Shown here one piece after another: positions 20,547 to 31,446 of a stretch of DNA of 64,000 bases. The DNA comes from Entamoeba histolytica HM-1:IMSS (Eukaryota; Evosea; Mastigamoebida; Endamoebidae). Position 1 is the first letter of the stretch. Each line of letters begins with the position of its first letter. Under the pieces are notes generated by a model, which did not search any database, was not told where the DNA came from, and worked only from the letters and a program-made list of their open reading frames with translations. The stretch is taken from the NCBI RefSeq assembly GCF_000208925.1, contig NW_001914921.1:1335-65334 (forward strand), in the 5' to 3' direction. The position numbers were made by a program, and so were the translations under genes.

Positions 20547-21480
20547 ATTGAAGAGTTAATAAATATAAACAATCAATTATTAATTGGAGTGATAGAAAAA
20601 CTCAAATTAATCAACAATCAATTGAAGTTACTAAAAATTATCAATATTATTTAGGAAGTATTAATAATGAAATATTTGAAATAAAAGAGAATGAAACAAA
20701 TGAACATGACGTTAAAAGAGGAGAATGAATATTTGATGGAATTGATGAAACATAAGGAATGAAGAAACAAATGGAAAGAATCATAAAAGAATGTAATAAT
20801 GAAGAAATACGAAATAAAAAAATGAAATGAACTAATAGATAAAACCATTTCAATTGAAGAGACGATTATGGAAGATAAAATCAAGAAATTGGAATAAGAA
20901 ATGAAATATTAAAATAAGAATTAACAAGAATAAAGAAGGCTTTGAATTTCAGTACAATGATTATTTCTTAATGAATAAAAGAAGAAAGACATTTCAAAGA
21001 ATAAAACAAAAGAAATAAACAAATAAAAAAGTAGGACATATAATATTTGATTCAGATAACAATTATTAGAATGTTAATACAGTTGTATTTGAAGAAAGAA
21101 TAAAGAACAACTAATAAATAATATTGAAGATACAAACTAAAATAACAATGGAAGATATGTTAGCTCTAAAATTGACAGAGTTTGTTATGATTATATACAA
21201 GATTCAAAATCATTTTTTATTTTCAAGAGAATCACAAAGAAAAATGAAAGGAATGAAGAAATTTGATATTAAAAAACAGAATATGCATTTTATTTATTTA
21301 ATCAAACAGATAATTGATTTTTTGTATTTGGATATGGTGATATTCATGTTTATTAAAAAACATATTAATATTGTAAACAAAATTCATTTTCATATGAAAG
21401 AGTATTAAATATACATTATGGAAAGTAATATCCAAATAAATATTTCACACCAAAATGAATCATAGTAATTGAAATGAAAA
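20547..21480 (+). pseudogene. TLDc-protein pseudogene
   Basis: With several shifts and stops, the plus strand retells the TLDc protein of 4802-5908 from start to end. IEELINxNNQ at 20547 parallels its first residues. NYQYYLGSINNEIFEIKENE at 20629-20695 parallels NYQYYLGSIKNEVFKIKDNE. KRGE-stop-IFDGIDET follows. Later SSKIDRVCYDYIQDSKSFF, MKKFDIKKQ, a FNQTDN-like stretch and YFTPK-stop-IIVIEMK match the C-terminal TLDc domain in order. The copy is about 170 bp shorter than the intact gene because of internal deletions in the coiled coil. It sits alone in the 2.4-kb spacer between Rrp42 and Vps53. The sequence at 19701-20546 and 21481-22135 holds nothing else recognisable. Confidence 0.85.
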
Positions 21481-22135
21481 TATTTAATTTGGACTATTAG
21501 AAATAAAACGTCTTGGTTCATATCATAAAGTCATCTTATTCATAAACAAACTATATCTTAAATAATCAATAAATTTTCATTTAAAGGGAGTTGATTAAAT
21601 AGATAATATGTCTATTTCTTTTTAATGTGTTGAAAGCACCAAGAGATTAACTCAGTATTATAATATATTAAATACATTTACTTCTTTAAAGTAGAAAATA
21701 ACAAACAAAAGCATGAAATATTTGTGTTGTCTTAATACAAAATTAATTAATTCGTATTTTATTAACAAAATAGAATTTATATCACAGTTATTAGGCAATT
21801 GGTGAGTATAACAGTTAGTGGTATTTGAAAGAAATACAGTAACATACTTTTGTTATTTACTTAACACTTACAACAAGAATGCAAACAAATAAATTACTTG
21901 AAAGAAGTGATAAATTTTAAAAGTAATTTTATTTTTCAAGGTTATAAAAGATATTTCTAATTCATTATGACTTTATATATAAAATAAATAAGATAAACAA
22001 ATCACAATTAATAAGAAATAACATAGAAAAAAAAGAATTTATAGTTAAACATATCTAAACATACTTACATAAAATTAATTAACAAAAAAGTCGATTTCTA
22101 ACAGAAAGAAGATTTTCAATTAATAATGAGTGAAT

Positions 22136-24982
22136 TTATTTTCCAATTTTCTTTAGTTTTTTCATTTCACTTAAAAGTTTTTGAGTATCTTTTACACTTT
22201 CAGTTTTCTTCCAAATTTTCTTAAACAATTCATCTGATTGAAGAGGATTAAGTTGTTGGTAAAGAGTGTATGCAGTTTCTTTATTATCACATTGAAGAAT
22301 TTTTAGAGTATTTTCTATTCTACTGAATGATTTTTTAACATGAAGAGCATAATCAGTTTCACTATAAACTTCTTGTCCTTTTCCAACTTCACTAAAACTC
22401 GGAGCCTCAAGAACTGGTAGTTTTTGTAAAGAGCTTTTAATTTGAGAAAATCCCATTTGCATTTTTTGTGCTCCTTCAATTGAAATTTTTTTACATTTAA
22501 ATATTGTATCAAACAACTCATCAATAATTAATGAAACTGTTGCATGACATATTCTAAGATAATAGTTTTGAAATATTTTTGATTTAACAATACTAAATTG
22601 CTGATTAATTAAACTAACCATTTGAAAAACATAATCATCTTCATCATCAATCGATTCACATGAAATATCCCAATTCATTTTTGTAATTTCTGTAATTGCT
22701 CCTTTTGCTTTTTCAATTAAACATAATACAAGATATTGAATGATAGGTTTAACACATTGATTAATAATACTAAATTGAAATGTTTGTAATTGATATGCAC
22801 CACTAACTGTTGCCATTTCAGTATATCCTGTTAATAATTGTTCTAATCTTCCTCCAAGATAATCACATGTATTAATTGAAATACAACTTCTTTTAATAGT
22901 TTCATTTTCTTTACATTTGGATAATATACCTCTAGAGTATTGTTCTGCATGTTCTGCAATTTGGTTACAAATATCAATTAATGGCTTACCTTGAGTAATT
23001 TGAATACAACGTTCTCCACATTTTTTGCAATAGAAAATATAATCTTTACAAGATGGTAACACTCCATCTTCAGGATCTTCTTGGAAATTCTCTTCATTTA
23101 ATACTTTATTCACAAACGATGTTAAGTTAGTATTTTCTAAATCAACATACCCTGACATATATGGTTCAAAACATCTGGATAATACACCAACGGTAAATGC
23201 AGTTTGTTCTGATTCTTTTGTTTCATTTCTATGTTCAAATGGATTAGACACATCAACATATGCATCTGTTGGCTCCATAGTTTCAAAATGATTTGTTTCA
23301 ATCTTAGGAGATATATGCCTTGAACTTCCTTCACCATCAGTATTAGAACTCATCTTAACTTGTGGAGTTTTTGTTTCATGTTCTGAACTATCAGTCCCAT
23401 CATCAAATGGATTTAAATTGGGTTGTGTTATTTCTTTATTTTCTTTTGTGTTATCACTATCACTATCATCGTCAAACGGATTAGAATCATTCACTTTCTT
23501 ATTCTCATGTTTATGGGTAATTATTGTATTATGTTTAGTTACTCCATCAACTTTTGCAGTAGAAATATTAGAATTAGTTGAACTAAATGGATTATTAGTT
23601 TCTTCACCACCGTCTGATCCAGTAGAGTCTGATTCTGAAAATGGATTTTTTGATTGAGAAGATTTAATAGAATCAGTTGTAATACCTTTAGGTTCATCAT
23701 CACTGCTATCATCAAATGGATTAGTTTCTGTATGTGGAGTAGACATAGCACTTGACATATTTTTTACAAGACGTTTTGGAGCACTAGTTTTAGGAGTACT
23801 TTGAGCACTAGCACTTGGTTTAGGTAAAGCCTTTTGATATGGTTGAGGAGGTGTTTTCTTTGGAACAAGTTTTAAAGAAGAATTAGAAGCCTTTGAAAGT
23901 TCCATTGGTGGTTTGATTGGTCTTTGGTATTCTTTATGATACAATCGTTTATACAATTGTTGTTCAAAAATAATTGTTATATGTAATGCTTTTACTATAC
24001 GAGTTGTAAAAGTTGTTTCATCTATTCCATTTTGAGAATGAGCGTCATCTATAAGTTTATCTAATAACATAGAGAAAGCAACTTTAGTTGATGAAACAAA
24101 TTCTAAAACTAAAGCTTCACCAACTTTCCAACGAGAAGGAAAAATAGTACTATACATGTCTTCATAACTTAAATACTTTTTATTAAACCAAATATATCTT
24201 TTATCAATATTATCTAATCCAGACATTTCTCCAGTTAATGGAAATTCATTAGAATAACCAACTAATAAATGGTTATACATCCATGTAACAAATTCATCAA
24301 TATGTTTTTGACTTAAACTATCAACAATAGTAATAAACTGTTTTAAATCATCTTTTGACAAAGTTTTCTTTTCAAATTGATCAATAACTTTTTTAGCTTC
24401 ATCAAGAACTCGTTCAGAAAATACGTCATATCTTTGTAAAGCAGTAGAAATTGTTGGTTCACTTGAACTAAATTTTTCAAATAAATTTAATAATAAATGA
24501 GTTGTTTGTAGAATTTTGATAATATCATCATACTTTTTTTTATCTAACAAATGATCTAATTTGTCTAGACAATTAAATAATTGATCTAAATGAGTAATTA
24601 TTTGAATAATAGCTTCTAAATTACCTTTAGCATATCCCATTCTTCTCATACCATCACATACTTTTAATACTTCTTGTTCACTCATAACTGATCTATTTGT
24701 TGTTTCATGTGTTTGAAGTAATAAAGCTTTTAATTGTTCTGCTGATTCTGCAATTGTATCATTTACTGAAACTGATTTTTCAAAAAAGTTAAAAACTTGT
24801 TGAGACAATTCTTTTTCTGTGGCTTCATACATTTCTGTTATTTCTTTAAACTTTTTATTAAAATTTTTAGTATTTGGTTCTGGTAATAATTGATTAATAA
24901 ATGCAACATCATCAAAATTAGGACTATCTAGTGAGGCAGTAGGATATAACTTTTGTGGTGGTGTTGGTGGTACTTTTTTCAT
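22136..24982 (-). CDS. VPS53: Vps53, GARP/EARP tethering-complex subunit, with NPF-rich insert
   Basis: 948 residues. The N-terminal 350 fit Vps53: FDDVAFINQLLPEP (conserved FN.IDYINQ.FP-type opening), a helical rod, KGNLEAIIQIITHLDQLFNCLDKLDHLLDKKKYDDII, and SRWKVGEALVLEFVSSTK. Residues about 600-700 fit the second conserved block: EPYMSGYVDLENTNL, VLPSCKDYIFYCKKCGERCIQITQGKPL. GARP/EARP tethers endosome-derived vesicles at the trans-Golgi or recycling endosomes. Between the two blocks (about residues 380-590) lies an acidic, Ser-rich insert with six Asn-Pro-Phe motifs (NPFDD, NPFSE, NPFSS, NPFDD, NPFDD, NPFEH). NPF is the ligand of EH domains, so the insert may recruit EHD/Eps15-type proteins (inference). 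A short Lys-rich tail ends the protein. Confidence 0.85.
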   Translation of the reverse strand: MKKVPPTPPQKLYPTASLDSPNFDDVAFINQLLPEPNTKNFNKKFKEITEMYEATEKELSQQVFNFFEKSVSVNDTIAESAEQLKALLLQTHETTNRSVMSEQEVLKVCDGMRRMGYAKGNLEAIIQIITHLDQLFNCLDKLDHLLDKKKYDDIIKILQTTHLLLNLFEKFSSSEPTISTALQRYDVFSERVLDEAKKVIDQFEKKTLSKDDLKQFITIVDSLSQKHIDEFVTWMYNHLLVGYSNEFPLTGEMSGLDNIDKRYIWFNKKYLSYEDMYSTIFPSRWKVGEALVLEFVSSTKVAFSMLLDKLIDDAHSQNGIDETTFTTRIVKALHITIIFEQQLYKRLYHKEYQRPIKPPMELSKASNSSLKLVPKKTPPQPYQKALPKPSASAQSTPKTSAPKRLVKNMSSAMSTPHTETNPFDDSSDDEPKGITTDSIKSSQSKNPFSESDSTGSDGGEETNNPFSSTNSNISTAKVDGVTKHNTIITHKHENKKVNDSNPFDDDSDSDNTKENKEITQPNLNPFDDGTDSSEHETKTPQVKMSSNTDGEGSSRHISPKIETNHFETMEPTDAYVDVSNPFEHRNETKESEQTAFTVGVLSRCFEPYMSGYVDLENTNLTSFVNKVLNEENFQEDPEDGVLPSCKDYIFYCKKCGERCIQITQGKPLIDICNQIAEHAEQYSRGILSKCKENETIKRSCISINTCDYLGGRLEQLLTGYTEMATVSGAYQLQTFQFSIINQCVKPIIQYLVLCLIEKAKGAITEITKMNWDISCESIDDEDDYVFQMVSLINQQFSIVKSKIFQNYYLRICHATVSLIIDELFDTIFKCKKISIEGAQKMQMGFSQIKSSLQKLPVLEAPSFSEVGKGQEVYSETDYALHVKKSFSRIENTLKILQCDNKETAYTLYQQLNPLQSDELFKKIWKKTESVKDTQKLLSEMKKLKKIGK

Positions 24983-25639
24983 TTTTCACTTCCCTGAAAA
25001 TTTTCTTTTCTTTTTTTTTTTTAGTTGTAATTTTTGTTTTTATATTTTTTGTTATTAATAAAAAATATTAGTATTGAAAAAAACAATTTTCAATCTTTTC
25101 ATTCACAAAATTAATGACAAAATAAAATGATTTTGATAAACTATCTCAAAAATTATTAAACTTAAAGAAATTAATCAAAATTCAAGTCTGTTTCGTTAAT
25201 TATATTTTCTTCTTCTTTTCTATTTGAAAAAAAAATAAAGAAATAAAGGACGAAATTGTTAAAAATGAATCTGTCTCTTTGTTATACTTCACAATTCTAA
25301 ATGAACTAATTTTGTTAAATTTGAAAAAAATTTTATAACTCAAAAGAAAAATACCAGAAAATTCAGAACTTTAAAAATTATTTAAATAATCAATTTATTT
25401 TTCTTTAAAATGACAAACTTTTTGAATATTTTACTTGCTGGCATCATATTGACAATAAAAAGAAAGAAAAGAAAAATCAAATGTTCGTTGTAAATTGTTT
25501 GTTACATCATTGCCACGTTTTAAAGAAAAAAAGAGATGAGTAGATCGTTGAAATGATTGGAACATTTCATTCTATTTTTAGAAAATAACGAAAATTTAAC
25601 TTGAGATTCAACATTCATCTAGATATTCATTTATAAATA
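24983..25639. other. intergenic spacer between divergent genes
   Basis: 657 bp, AT-rich, upstream of both Vps53 (minus) and the VHS gene (plus). No open frame, repeat or motif stands out. Confidence 0.6.
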
Positions 25640-26948
25640 ATGACTACAAAGAAAACAGTTCCTCTTAGTCAAATTGTTGATTATGCAACTAACGAAGTTA
25701 ATCCTTCTCCTAATATTAAATCATTTTCTACATTAGCAAAAATTGTTCGAACATTACCAGATGCTAAAATAGCAATAAGAATCCAATTAACTAATAAAAT
25801 TAAGTCTTATTGTAATGGATTCCTACCTAAAAAAGAAATGTATTATTGTCTTTGTTTAGCTGATTTTTTGGTTAAACAATGTCCTGAATTTCGACCTCAA
25901 ATGATGAACTCAGACTTTATAGTATTATTTGAAAGAGCTTCTGAAATTTCAGTTTGTCTTATAATTGTTATAATTTATTTATTCAAACAAAAATAATTTA
26001 TCTAAAATAGAAAGTAAGAAAAACTTCCAAGAAACCTTCTCTTGTTACAGAAAAATCTATGAAAATTGTTCAGAGTTGGGGTCAAATGTTCCCAGATGAT
26101 TTGTATGAATATTCTCAAATGTATGATAAATATATCAGTAAAGGAGTATTATTTCCTCTTCTTGATTTTGATGATCCAGAAGATGTCGCTGCTATAGAAA
26201 CATTAACTACTAACAAAGTTGTTGAAGAAACTATTGAAGAAAAAATGAAACGTTCTGCAGCAGAAATTAATGAATGTAGTGAACTTATTCATGAAACATT
26301 AAAAAAAGTTACTAATGTATCACTTCAAGCTCATTCTATTAATGCATTATATAAAAGAGCTATAGAAATTAATAGTAAGTTTAATATTCTTTTTGTAGAA
26401 TTTATGCAAAAATCAACTGATACAAGTTTATTACAGAAATATTCAGAAATAGAAAATGTATTTACTTCAAATATTGCTAAACTCATTTCATTTATTAATA
26501 AGTTTGTTTTTATTTAATTATTTCTATTCTTAAAAACTTAAACTCTCACTATTTTAGTCCTCAACAATCTTTGATTTATCGTACATTCACTACTGGGCAT
26601 CTTGATGAAGAAGATGATGATAATACAACCCTTAAAAATTCTGTTAATGCTCAAAGAAAAAAAAGAATTATCTTATCTCCAGCTAATTCAAATACTATTT
26701 CTGATACTGACAGAACTCCAAAAGAATCTTCTCATTCTACAAGAAGAGGATCAAACCAATTGTTACCACCTCCATCTTCTACAGGAATTCCTATAAGACA
26801 AACACCTCAATCAGTTATTCAAATTCATCAAAATAAAACTGATACAGAACCTACAGAACATGTAATAGTTCATAGAATTGGTAAATTAAAGAAACGATCC
26901 TTTACTCAAACAGAATTCAATCATGATTATAATGAATTAAAAGATTAA
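25640..26948 (+). CDS. VHS-domain trafficking adaptor (3 exons)
   Basis: Exons 25640-25951, 26011-26501 and 26558-26948 (58- and 56-nt GTTTGT...TAG introns) give 397 residues. Residues 1-145 form an ENTH/VHS-like helical solenoid: SQIVDYATNEVNPSPNIKSF, an IKSYCNG...YYCLCLADFLVKQC helix pair, then across intron 1 KSMKIVQSWGQMFPDD, the last VHS helix. A middle helical region (about 180-265; AAEINECSELIHETLKKV) could be a GAT-type ubiquitin/GTPase-binding bundle. The C-terminus is Ser/Pro-rich and disordered. The layout resembles TOM1/GGA or Vps27-type adaptors that sort cargo at endosomes and the trans-Golgi. No FYVE, GAE or clathrin box is seen. It is transcribed divergently from Vps53. Confidence 0.8.
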
Positions 26949-27048
26949 ATTCTCAAAATTAAGTATTTATGATATTTAATATTAATTTAATGATGTTTTC
27001 ATTTATTTGTAAGTTTTTTAACAAAAAAAAAATTAAGAAGTGATTCAT

Positions 27049-29904
27049 TTAGAAAACATCATCGACAATAGCACAAAGAACTTCATCTTGAGTAGCATTT
27101 GTTTGTGTGTCTTGTTGTGAATCGTCTACATTAACTAAAGACGTTGAATTAATAACTTCAGTACTTTCTTTAACTTCTTCAGAAGGAACTAAAGGTTGAG
27201 TCTCTTCATTTTCTTTTTCATTTTTGCTGTTATCTTCACTTGGCTCATCTAAAACGAAATTCTCAATTCTTTGTGGTTTTGGAGGTGCAAGTAATGCTTC
27301 TTTTTCTTTTCTTGCTTGTTTCTCTTCACAATGTTGTTGATACATTTGCTTCCATAGTGCCTCTACTCTTTCTTCAATTTCAGCGAATTTTGGTCTTAAA
27401 TTAGGATCTTCAGCCCAACAATCACTAATTAATTTAGCCATTTCAGGTGGGAAAGAATCTGGAATATTTAATCTGTTTCCTTTAGTAACAAAATCAGAAA
27501 CATCCCATGAATGTGCAAAGTTTTCATCAGAATAAGGTACTTTTCTAGACAAGACTTCATAACATACAATAGCATAAGAAAAAACATCAACAGCTTGACC
27601 ATATCCTTGATTTAATAATAATTCTGGTGCCATATATAATGGTGTTCCAATACCTTGTGTCATTGAGGCAACAACATTAGATGAAGAAACATCTCGACTT
27701 GTTCCAAAGTCAGATAGTTTTGCATTAATCTTTTCTTTTTTTACCATAGAAACTACCAAAACATTTTCTGGTTTTAAATCTCTATGAATAATCATTGAAG
27801 CATGTAAGAATGTCATTCCTTTAGCAACATCTGTTAACATCTTTAACCCAAGAAGTTGAGTAAACTTTTCATTTTCATAAACATTCTTTAAACTACCAAA
27901 TTTAGCATATTCTGTAACAATAGAATAATAACCAGGTGTATCTACTGCTCCAATAAAATTAATAATATATGGACATCTCATTTTATCCATCATTTGAACT
28001 TCTTTTCTAAATGCTTCAACAACATCTTCAGGCCATGTAAAATTCTTTGTTTGTTTAATAGCAACATCAACTCCTCTGTATTTACCAAGAAAGACAATAC
28101 CAAATGAACCTTCTCCAATGACTTTAGTTTTTTCAAATTCTTCATAATCCAATTTAATACTTTTTGCTGATTCTATTCCTATTTTAATTGCTGCATGATC
28201 TTCTTCAATAGATTCTTCATCACCTTTACTTGCAAGAACATCAACAATTTCATTCACAAAACAAGTACATAAAAATTTAAATTTGACTTGAATAGTTTCA
28301 CCATATCCTGGCTGAAGTTTTCCTACTTTTGGAGAGAATGAAATTTCGAAATGATGTGTTTGAATATCCTGTGGATTAAAATTAAATCGATATGTTTTCT
28401 TTGTGTTATTTGCAATATAAATTTCTTCTGTTAATTCTTCATCTACAGGAACTGGTTCAGTTCCAGACCTTCCAAATGTTAAAGTAGAACAAGATAAAGA
28501 TAATGGGAAATTATCTATTGGAGTAAATTCATAAGCAAAATTTCCAATTCTGAACTTAGTTTTTGGAGAACGTTTTTTATTCTTCTTATAAACAAGAAAG
28601 ATTAAAATCAATGCAACAATAATACCAAGAAATATTAAAATAGATAATATAGATAATATGATTACTAATGTTTTACTTGCTTTTATTTTCTTATTTGGTT
28701 GACACTTTCCATCAGCAAAAGTTAAATTAGAATGACATTGACAAATAGAATTTACACAATACTCTCTATCATAATTACGAATTGAAAATTGTAATTCTGG
28801 ATAATCATAATTACTTGGAACTGTAGTAACTCCTCCTAACCATGCTGAATTACCTGATGTACTTGTAACATATCCAAAATAAGTATATGAACTACTTCCA
28901 TTAATACGAAGAATAGTTACAAATCTAGGATGATACCCAAAATCAAGTATATTATCAAAAAATACATATCCTCCACCACAATATGGATTATCACTTGTTC
29001 CATATCCTGGAGTTCCTACTACAATAATTTGTCCATATGAAATAATATTTTCAAATGGTCTATTTTTCATTGGTTTAAGATATTCTGTAACACCTTCTGC
29101 ATAAAATGGAATTCCTGAAAGAACTTCTTCTTGTTCATAGTTAGTATGTGAATCAAATACACTCACTCTACGTTGATCAGAAACAACAACATATACAATA
29201 TCATTTCTAGTAACTCTAACTGGATCATACATAAATGTTTCTGATGAACTTACATTAGCAACCTTAATTGTTTTATACAAAGTATAATTACCAAGCGTAG
29301 TCTTAGAATTAGCATTATTTGAAAATTTAATTAAAGTAACTTTAGTTTGATTCTTAATTGCAACAATACTATTACCAGTAGAAATATATTCTCCACAATC
29401 AAAATCACTTCTTATTATTTTAGTTAATGTTTCTGGAGAAAGAATAATTAATTTACCATTAGTACAAGCTAATATATAATCATTTTGAATCTTATCTGAA
29501 TATTCAAAATGATGATAAGCAAGTGGTGAAAGTTCATCAAAAGTACCACTAAGAGTAGAGTTGATAGTAACTGTAGGTGGTTGAGAATTAAGGTCATATG
29601 AAACCATTACACGGTCATGTAAAAACCAAACTCGTTCTCTCATATCAATAATTTGTGGTCTTTTTGGTTCTCCATTTATATCAACAGTACCAGTTCTATT
29701 TTGAACAACTGAAAGAGTAGAGTCCCAATACAACTTTGTTGGATTACTTCGATTATAATAGATTGGCATATTATGTCTTGCTTCAGAACGTTCATTATAT
29801 CCAATAAACCCAACAAAATGTTCTAATGAACTGTTGGCCTTTGTAATATCAGGTTCTACCAAAGTTGCAAAGGATAATGAAATAAGTGAAAAAAGAAGCA
29901 ACAT
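27049..29904 (-). CDS. Transmembrane receptor-like kinase (TMK family)
   Basis: 951 residues. A signal peptide (MLLLFSLISLSFAT) is followed by a roughly 385-residue extracellular domain with many N-glycosylation sites and a small Cys cluster near the membrane (CVNSICQCHSNLTFADGKC). A single membrane helix at about 408-435 comes next, then a juxtamembrane beta-rich region. The tyrosine-kinase-like domain spans about 590-860: GEGSFGIVFLGKY, VAIKQ, HRDLKPENV, LSDFGTSR, MAPELL and DVFSYAIVCYEVLSRKVPY. All catalytic residues are present, so it should be active. Entamoeba has a large TMK family for environmental sensing and phagocytosis. Unlike the best known members, this ectodomain has few CXXC repeats. 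GAACT motifs lie within 30 nt upstream. Confidence 0.9.
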   Translation of the reverse strand: MLLLFSLISLSFATLVEPDITKANSSLEHFVGFIGYNERSEARHNMPIYYNRSNPTKLYWDSTLSVVQNRTGTVDINGEPKRPQIIDMRERVWFLHDRVMVSYDLNSQPPTVTINSTLSGTFDELSPLAYHHFEYSDKIQNDYILACTNGKLIILSPETLTKIIRSDFDCGEYISTGNSIVAIKNQTKVTLIKFSNNANSKTTLGNYTLYKTIKVANVSSSETFMYDPVRVTRNDIVYVVVSDQRRVSVFDSHTNYEQEEVLSGIPFYAEGVTEYLKPMKNRPFENIISYGQIIVVGTPGYGTSDNPYCGGGYVFFDNILDFGYHPRFVTILRINGSSSYTYFGYVTSTSGNSAWLGGVTTVPSNYDYPELQFSIRNYDREYCVNSICQCHSNLTFADGKCQPNKKIKASKTLVIILSILSILIFLGIIVALILIFLVYKKNKKRSPKTKFRIGNFAYEFTPIDNFPLSLSCSTLTFGRSGTEPVPVDEELTEEIYIANNTKKTYRFNFNPQDIQTHHFEISFSPKVGKLQPGYGETIQVKFKFLCTCFVNEIVDVLASKGDEESIEEDHAAIKIGIESAKSIKLDYEEFEKTKVIGEGSFGIVFLGKYRGVDVAIKQTKNFTWPEDVVEAFRKEVQMMDKMRCPYIINFIGAVDTPGYYSIVTEYAKFGSLKNVYENEKFTQLLGLKMLTDVAKGMTFLHASMIIHRDLKPENVLVVSMVKKEKINAKLSDFGTSRDVSSSNVVASMTQGIGTPLYMAPELLLNQGYGQAVDVFSYAIVCYEVLSRKVPYSDENFAHSWDVSDFVTKGNRLNIPDSFPPEMAKLISDCWAEDPNLRPKFAEIEERVEALWKQMYQQHCEEKQARKEKEALLAPPKPQRIENFVLDEPSEDNSKNEKENEETQPLVPSEEVKESTEVINSTSLVNVDDSQQDTQTNATQDEVLCAIVDDVF

Positions 29905-30201
29905 GATATTTACAGTTCAATTTTCAAGTTCTTTCTTAAAAAACCAATTAATTTAAAAATGTAATAAATACTAAAAATTATCATTTCAATTTAATATAAA
30001 AAAAAAGAAGAGGAAAAAAAAAAAGAATGAAAAAAAAAAAACATTTTAGAAATTACAATTTTTATTAAACTTGATTAACAGAAATGAAATTTAACAAAGA
30101 AAAAAAAAGTATTTTCCTTTAAATTTTTTTTTTTTCTTTTAAAGATAAAAAAAAAGATAACGGTTAATCTAAGAAAAGAATAAAAGAGATATTAAATAAC
30201 A

Positions 30202-30705
30202 ATGGAGAAATACGGAACAACACCAAATTATCATGTTAAAAAAGTAGATCATTTTGGATTTTCAGGAACTAATGCAGCGAATGGAACTGGTGCATATAAA
30301 CAAAAGAGTTATTGTACTATTGTTGGAGGTGTTTCAGGCTGGGATCCTAGTTGCAGACCACAAGGAAAAAAACAAAAATTAACATTATACCATTATTATA
30401 ATGGAGGTATGTCATTTTATGTTCCAATAGGTGATGAACCAATTTTCCCACAAAATTATTGTAAAGTAGCAATAATTAATGGATTTTTTGATAATATCCT
30501 TAAACTTACTGAAGACGTTGAAGGAAAATGGAGTACTTCTTCTTCTGTAGAAAAATTATTCACTTGGGTTCATGCAAAAGAAACTAAAACTGGATATCGT
30601 GGAACACTTGTTGGTGATGTTGTAGTTGAAGAAGATGGATTTACATGGAGGTTAATGGACAATGGGTGGTACTTCATTGGGAAATATCCAGGATATGCAC
30701 TTTAA
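30202..30705 (+). CDS. Uncharacterised cytosolic protein
   Basis: 167 residues, one exon, not recognised. It is a compact, Gly- and aromatic-rich sequence (GFSGTNAANGTGAYKQ, YHYYNGGMSFYVPIGDEP, GFTWRLMDNGWYFIGKYPG) without signal peptide, membrane helix or coiled coil. It is probably a beta-rich globular domain. Coding is supported by an uninterrupted frame with the same codon habits as the neighbours and AT-rich flanks on both sides. A long A-rich spacer precedes it (29905-30201), and a 300-bp spacer (30706-31006) follows with nothing notable. Confidence 0.7.
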   Translation: MEKYGTTPNYHVKKVDHFGFSGTNAANGTGAYKQKSYCTIVGGVSGWDPSCRPQGKKQKLTLYHYYNGGMSFYVPIGDEPIFPQNYCKVAIINGFFDNILKLTEDVEGKWSTSSSVEKLFTWVHAKETKTGYRGTLVGDVVVEEDGFTWRLMDNGWYFIGKYPGYAL

Positions 30706-31006
30706 GTTCAATTTGTGATTACACAACACAAAATTCAATTCTTTTGAAAGTAGAAGTTATGTTATTTATTTTAATATTCAAATCAAAATAATTCGTTTCA
30801 AGTTTTTTTTTGAACGAACTAAAATTTTGGTTGTTCTTAAACTATAATAAAAAATTACAAAAATATTATTGTTAATAACAATAATAACTTATAGAAATAA
30901 TCCCAAAAAAAAAAGAAGATGTTTTATGCAAAAAGATTGAAAAGTTTTACTTTTTTTCTTTTTCTTTACTTTTTATTTTTAAAACTCAGAAACACGAGAT
31001 TAACAG

Positions 31007-31210
31007 ATGTCAAAGGTATATCACACAGATGGTAAAACTATAACTATAAATACTGATTATTGTATTGGTTGTGGGGCATGTGTAGATATTTGTCCTACTG
31101 GTGTACTTGATGTAGTTGATAGAAAGAGTATGGCTGTTAACATTGATAATTGTTGTAAATGCAGGGAATGTACAGGAGTGTGCCCAGTTGATGCAATAAC
31201 TATAGACTAA
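31007..31210 (+). CDS. 2[4Fe-4S] ferredoxin
   Basis: 67 residues, bacterial-type ferredoxin. Two complete cluster motifs are visible: Cys19, 22, 25 with Cys29-Pro (CIGCGACVDICP) and Cys49, 52, 55 with Cys59-Pro (CCKCRECTGVCP). An extra Cys50 lies in the second loop. In Entamoeba such ferredoxins carry electrons from pyruvate:ferredoxin oxidoreductase in anaerobic cytosolic energy metabolism. Length fits the small ferredoxins of this genus. The start follows a short A-rich leader. Confidence 0.93.
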   Translation: MSKVYHTDGKTITINTDYCIGCGACVDICPTGVLDVVDRKSMAVNIDNCCKCRECTGVCPVDAITID

Positions 31211-31446
31211 TGGAGAAAAAGTCTTTTTCTTTTTTGTTCCATTTTCATAGAAACCAATTTGATTTTGTTTTACTTTTTGGTTTATTTTTTGAAAATAAAG
31301 AATAGGATGAGATGTTGGTTCATATTTTGTTGATACAATCATGTTAGTTTTCTAGTTTTTTAACTCTTTCATCAATGGTTGTTTTATTTCTTTATATTCT
31401 TTAATAACAAAAAAATTAAGAACTAAATTTATATTTCTGTTTTTCA

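Noticed and set aside
20278..20884. Minus-strand frames in the Rrp42-Vps53 spacer
   Set aside because: Ile/Phe/Ser-rich antisense of the TLDc pseudogene and of A-rich spacer.
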